Shown here: positions 63,101 to 64,000 of the stretch, piece after piece
How positions within the stretch are numbered: the first letter of the stretch is position 1
Layout: every line of letters begins with the position of its first letter
Origin: Neelides folsomi
Taxonomy: Eukaryota; Arthropoda; Collembola; Neelipleona; Neelidae
Reading direction: 5' to 3'
DNA length: 64,000 nucleotides
Assembly: GCA_034687125.1 (NCBI GenBank)
Contig: JAQGBZ010000086.1
Coordinates: 124,001-188,000 of the forward strand
Made by a program: the position numbers and the translations under genes
Notes under the pieces: generated by a model
The model's input: only the letters and a program-made list of their open reading frames with translations
Told to the model about the DNA's origin: nothing
Database searches by the model: none

Positions 63101-64000
63101 GGAGAATTGACGGAATAAAAGTTAGGGAATAAAAAAAAGTTCAGAGTTAAAAAGGAAGATTTTGAGTATTTAAAATTCCCTTTTTTCACTTCTTCTTGGA
63201 TTTGGGACGTTGAAAGTTTTCCGTTCAAACAAACCAAGTTGTTTAATATTTATAATAAACCTTAAACTTACAAAAAGGTCTATGAAACTATTTTGTCAAA
63301 TGATCAAATTTTCATCTACTTTTTTATCAACTTGGTTAAACTTGGTTAAAAAAACTTAAACTTTGTAAAATCCATCAAGTTGGTTAAATTTTTAAATCTT
63401 GGTTAATTTTAAATTTAAATCCGTTTGTACAAAAATGTTCAAAACTTCAAAACTGTTTAATTGGAGTGAAGCGAAGTTAAATGTCACTTTTAATATTAAA
63501 AAATTTAAAAGTTGTTTAACTATTTAATTTATCTTTTTAGTTTTTTCTTCTGATTTTGATTAAATATTGTCAATTGTCCAAACGTGACACAAATATTTTA
63601 AAGAGACGCTGAAGGGAACGTTTTGAATAAAACAGTAATGTTGGTTGTGTTAATAAAAATGTTGATGTTGATTATAGGCAGTTTATAATGTTGGTTGTTG
63701 ATGGTTAACTGTATTGATCCTTGACCTTTTATTTAAGGTGTTGGTTATGTATTGAAGGATATTTGCTAATTGATATGTTTAATTTGTGACTGCTCAAAGG
63801 AGCCGCTGAATATTTGCGGAGGAAATTGGACGACGTGAACTCCTCGGAACCTGGCGAGGGAATGAGGGAAGGGATAGGGAAAATGCATTGAGCCCCGAAA
63901 TTCCCTCTCCCGCCCGCCTCGCCCCTCGACGCCCCTCAACACACCACTGGCACGCTTTTCTACTCATCACAACTCATCTCAAAAGATCTCCAAAGATCAT
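60101..64000. other. Non-coding block 16
   Basis: No supported gene. AT islands lie at about 60340-60450, 60840-61010 and 61480-61600. The second is made of accatacatatacag and cacataccat words on the left and ccagtagtac and gataagtatag words on the right; the third is dominated by gtaattgtatgta words. From 61620 to 63850 islands are absent, the longest island-free stretch of the window, with A+T-rich repeats of aacttggtta (63290-63430) and atgttggttgt (63640-63720) instead. Confidence 0.6.
63855..63928. other. Inverted repeat at a G-to-C switch
   Basis: GGGATAGGGAA (63871-63881) pairs with TTCCCTCTCCC (63901-63911) at 10 of 11 positions around a 19-base loop. Outside it CGAGGG (63855-63860) pairs with CCCTCG (63923-63928). 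The line at 63841-63900 has 22 G to 10 C and the next has 33 C to 8 G, so the structure spans a skew reversal in the middle of a block. Confidence 0.55.

Overview
The window reads as a gene-free stretch of an AT-rich eukaryotic nuclear genome. G+C is roughly one third by spot counts. No open reading frame exceeds 178 codons including alternative starts, and none carries a domain, motif or composition I recognise. For this base composition a rough calculation (about 7% stop codons, six frames, 64 kb) gives a longest chance frame of about 120 codons, somewhat more in the G+C-richer blocks, so the observed frames are what chance provides. I found no rRNA, tRNA, CRISPR array, operon or bacterial-style promoter. 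The organism cannot be named. CpG is not visibly depleted, and there is one hAT-like DNA transposon relic with an 8-bp target duplication, which together fit an invertebrate, protist or fungus better than a vertebrate or a prokaryote.

Layout: the window is a monotonous alternation of two textures. About 60 to 70 AT islands, 80-300 bp long and made of TATA/CATAC/GTATG words, recur about every 0.9 kb. They are separated by blocks of higher G+C that show very strong local strand asymmetry. On the + strand the DNA left of an island is usually C-rich and G-poor, while the DNA right of it is G-rich and C-poor. The asymmetry flips back from G to C in the middle of the next block. Counts over single 60-base lines reach 24 C to 3 G on one side of an island and 19 G to 0 C on the other. 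Some islands do not obey the rule.

On top of this lie many short tandem repeats with 11 to 36 bp units (best at 4334-4507, 8521-8724, 22719-22861, 32067-32154, 37969-38030, 46353-46437 and 48481-48535), one nearly G-free tract (18481-18629), several hairpins and palindromes, and a surplus of CCCGGG sites.

The only mobile element I can support is at 51262-51963: 702 bp, with imperfect terminal inverted repeats of 73 and 90 bp, flanked by GTATAAAT and GTATAAAC. It is probably a non-autonomous hAT-type element. The best candidates for something undescribed are the periodic skew flips centred on AT islands and this small element. There is no multi-gene system here to interpret.
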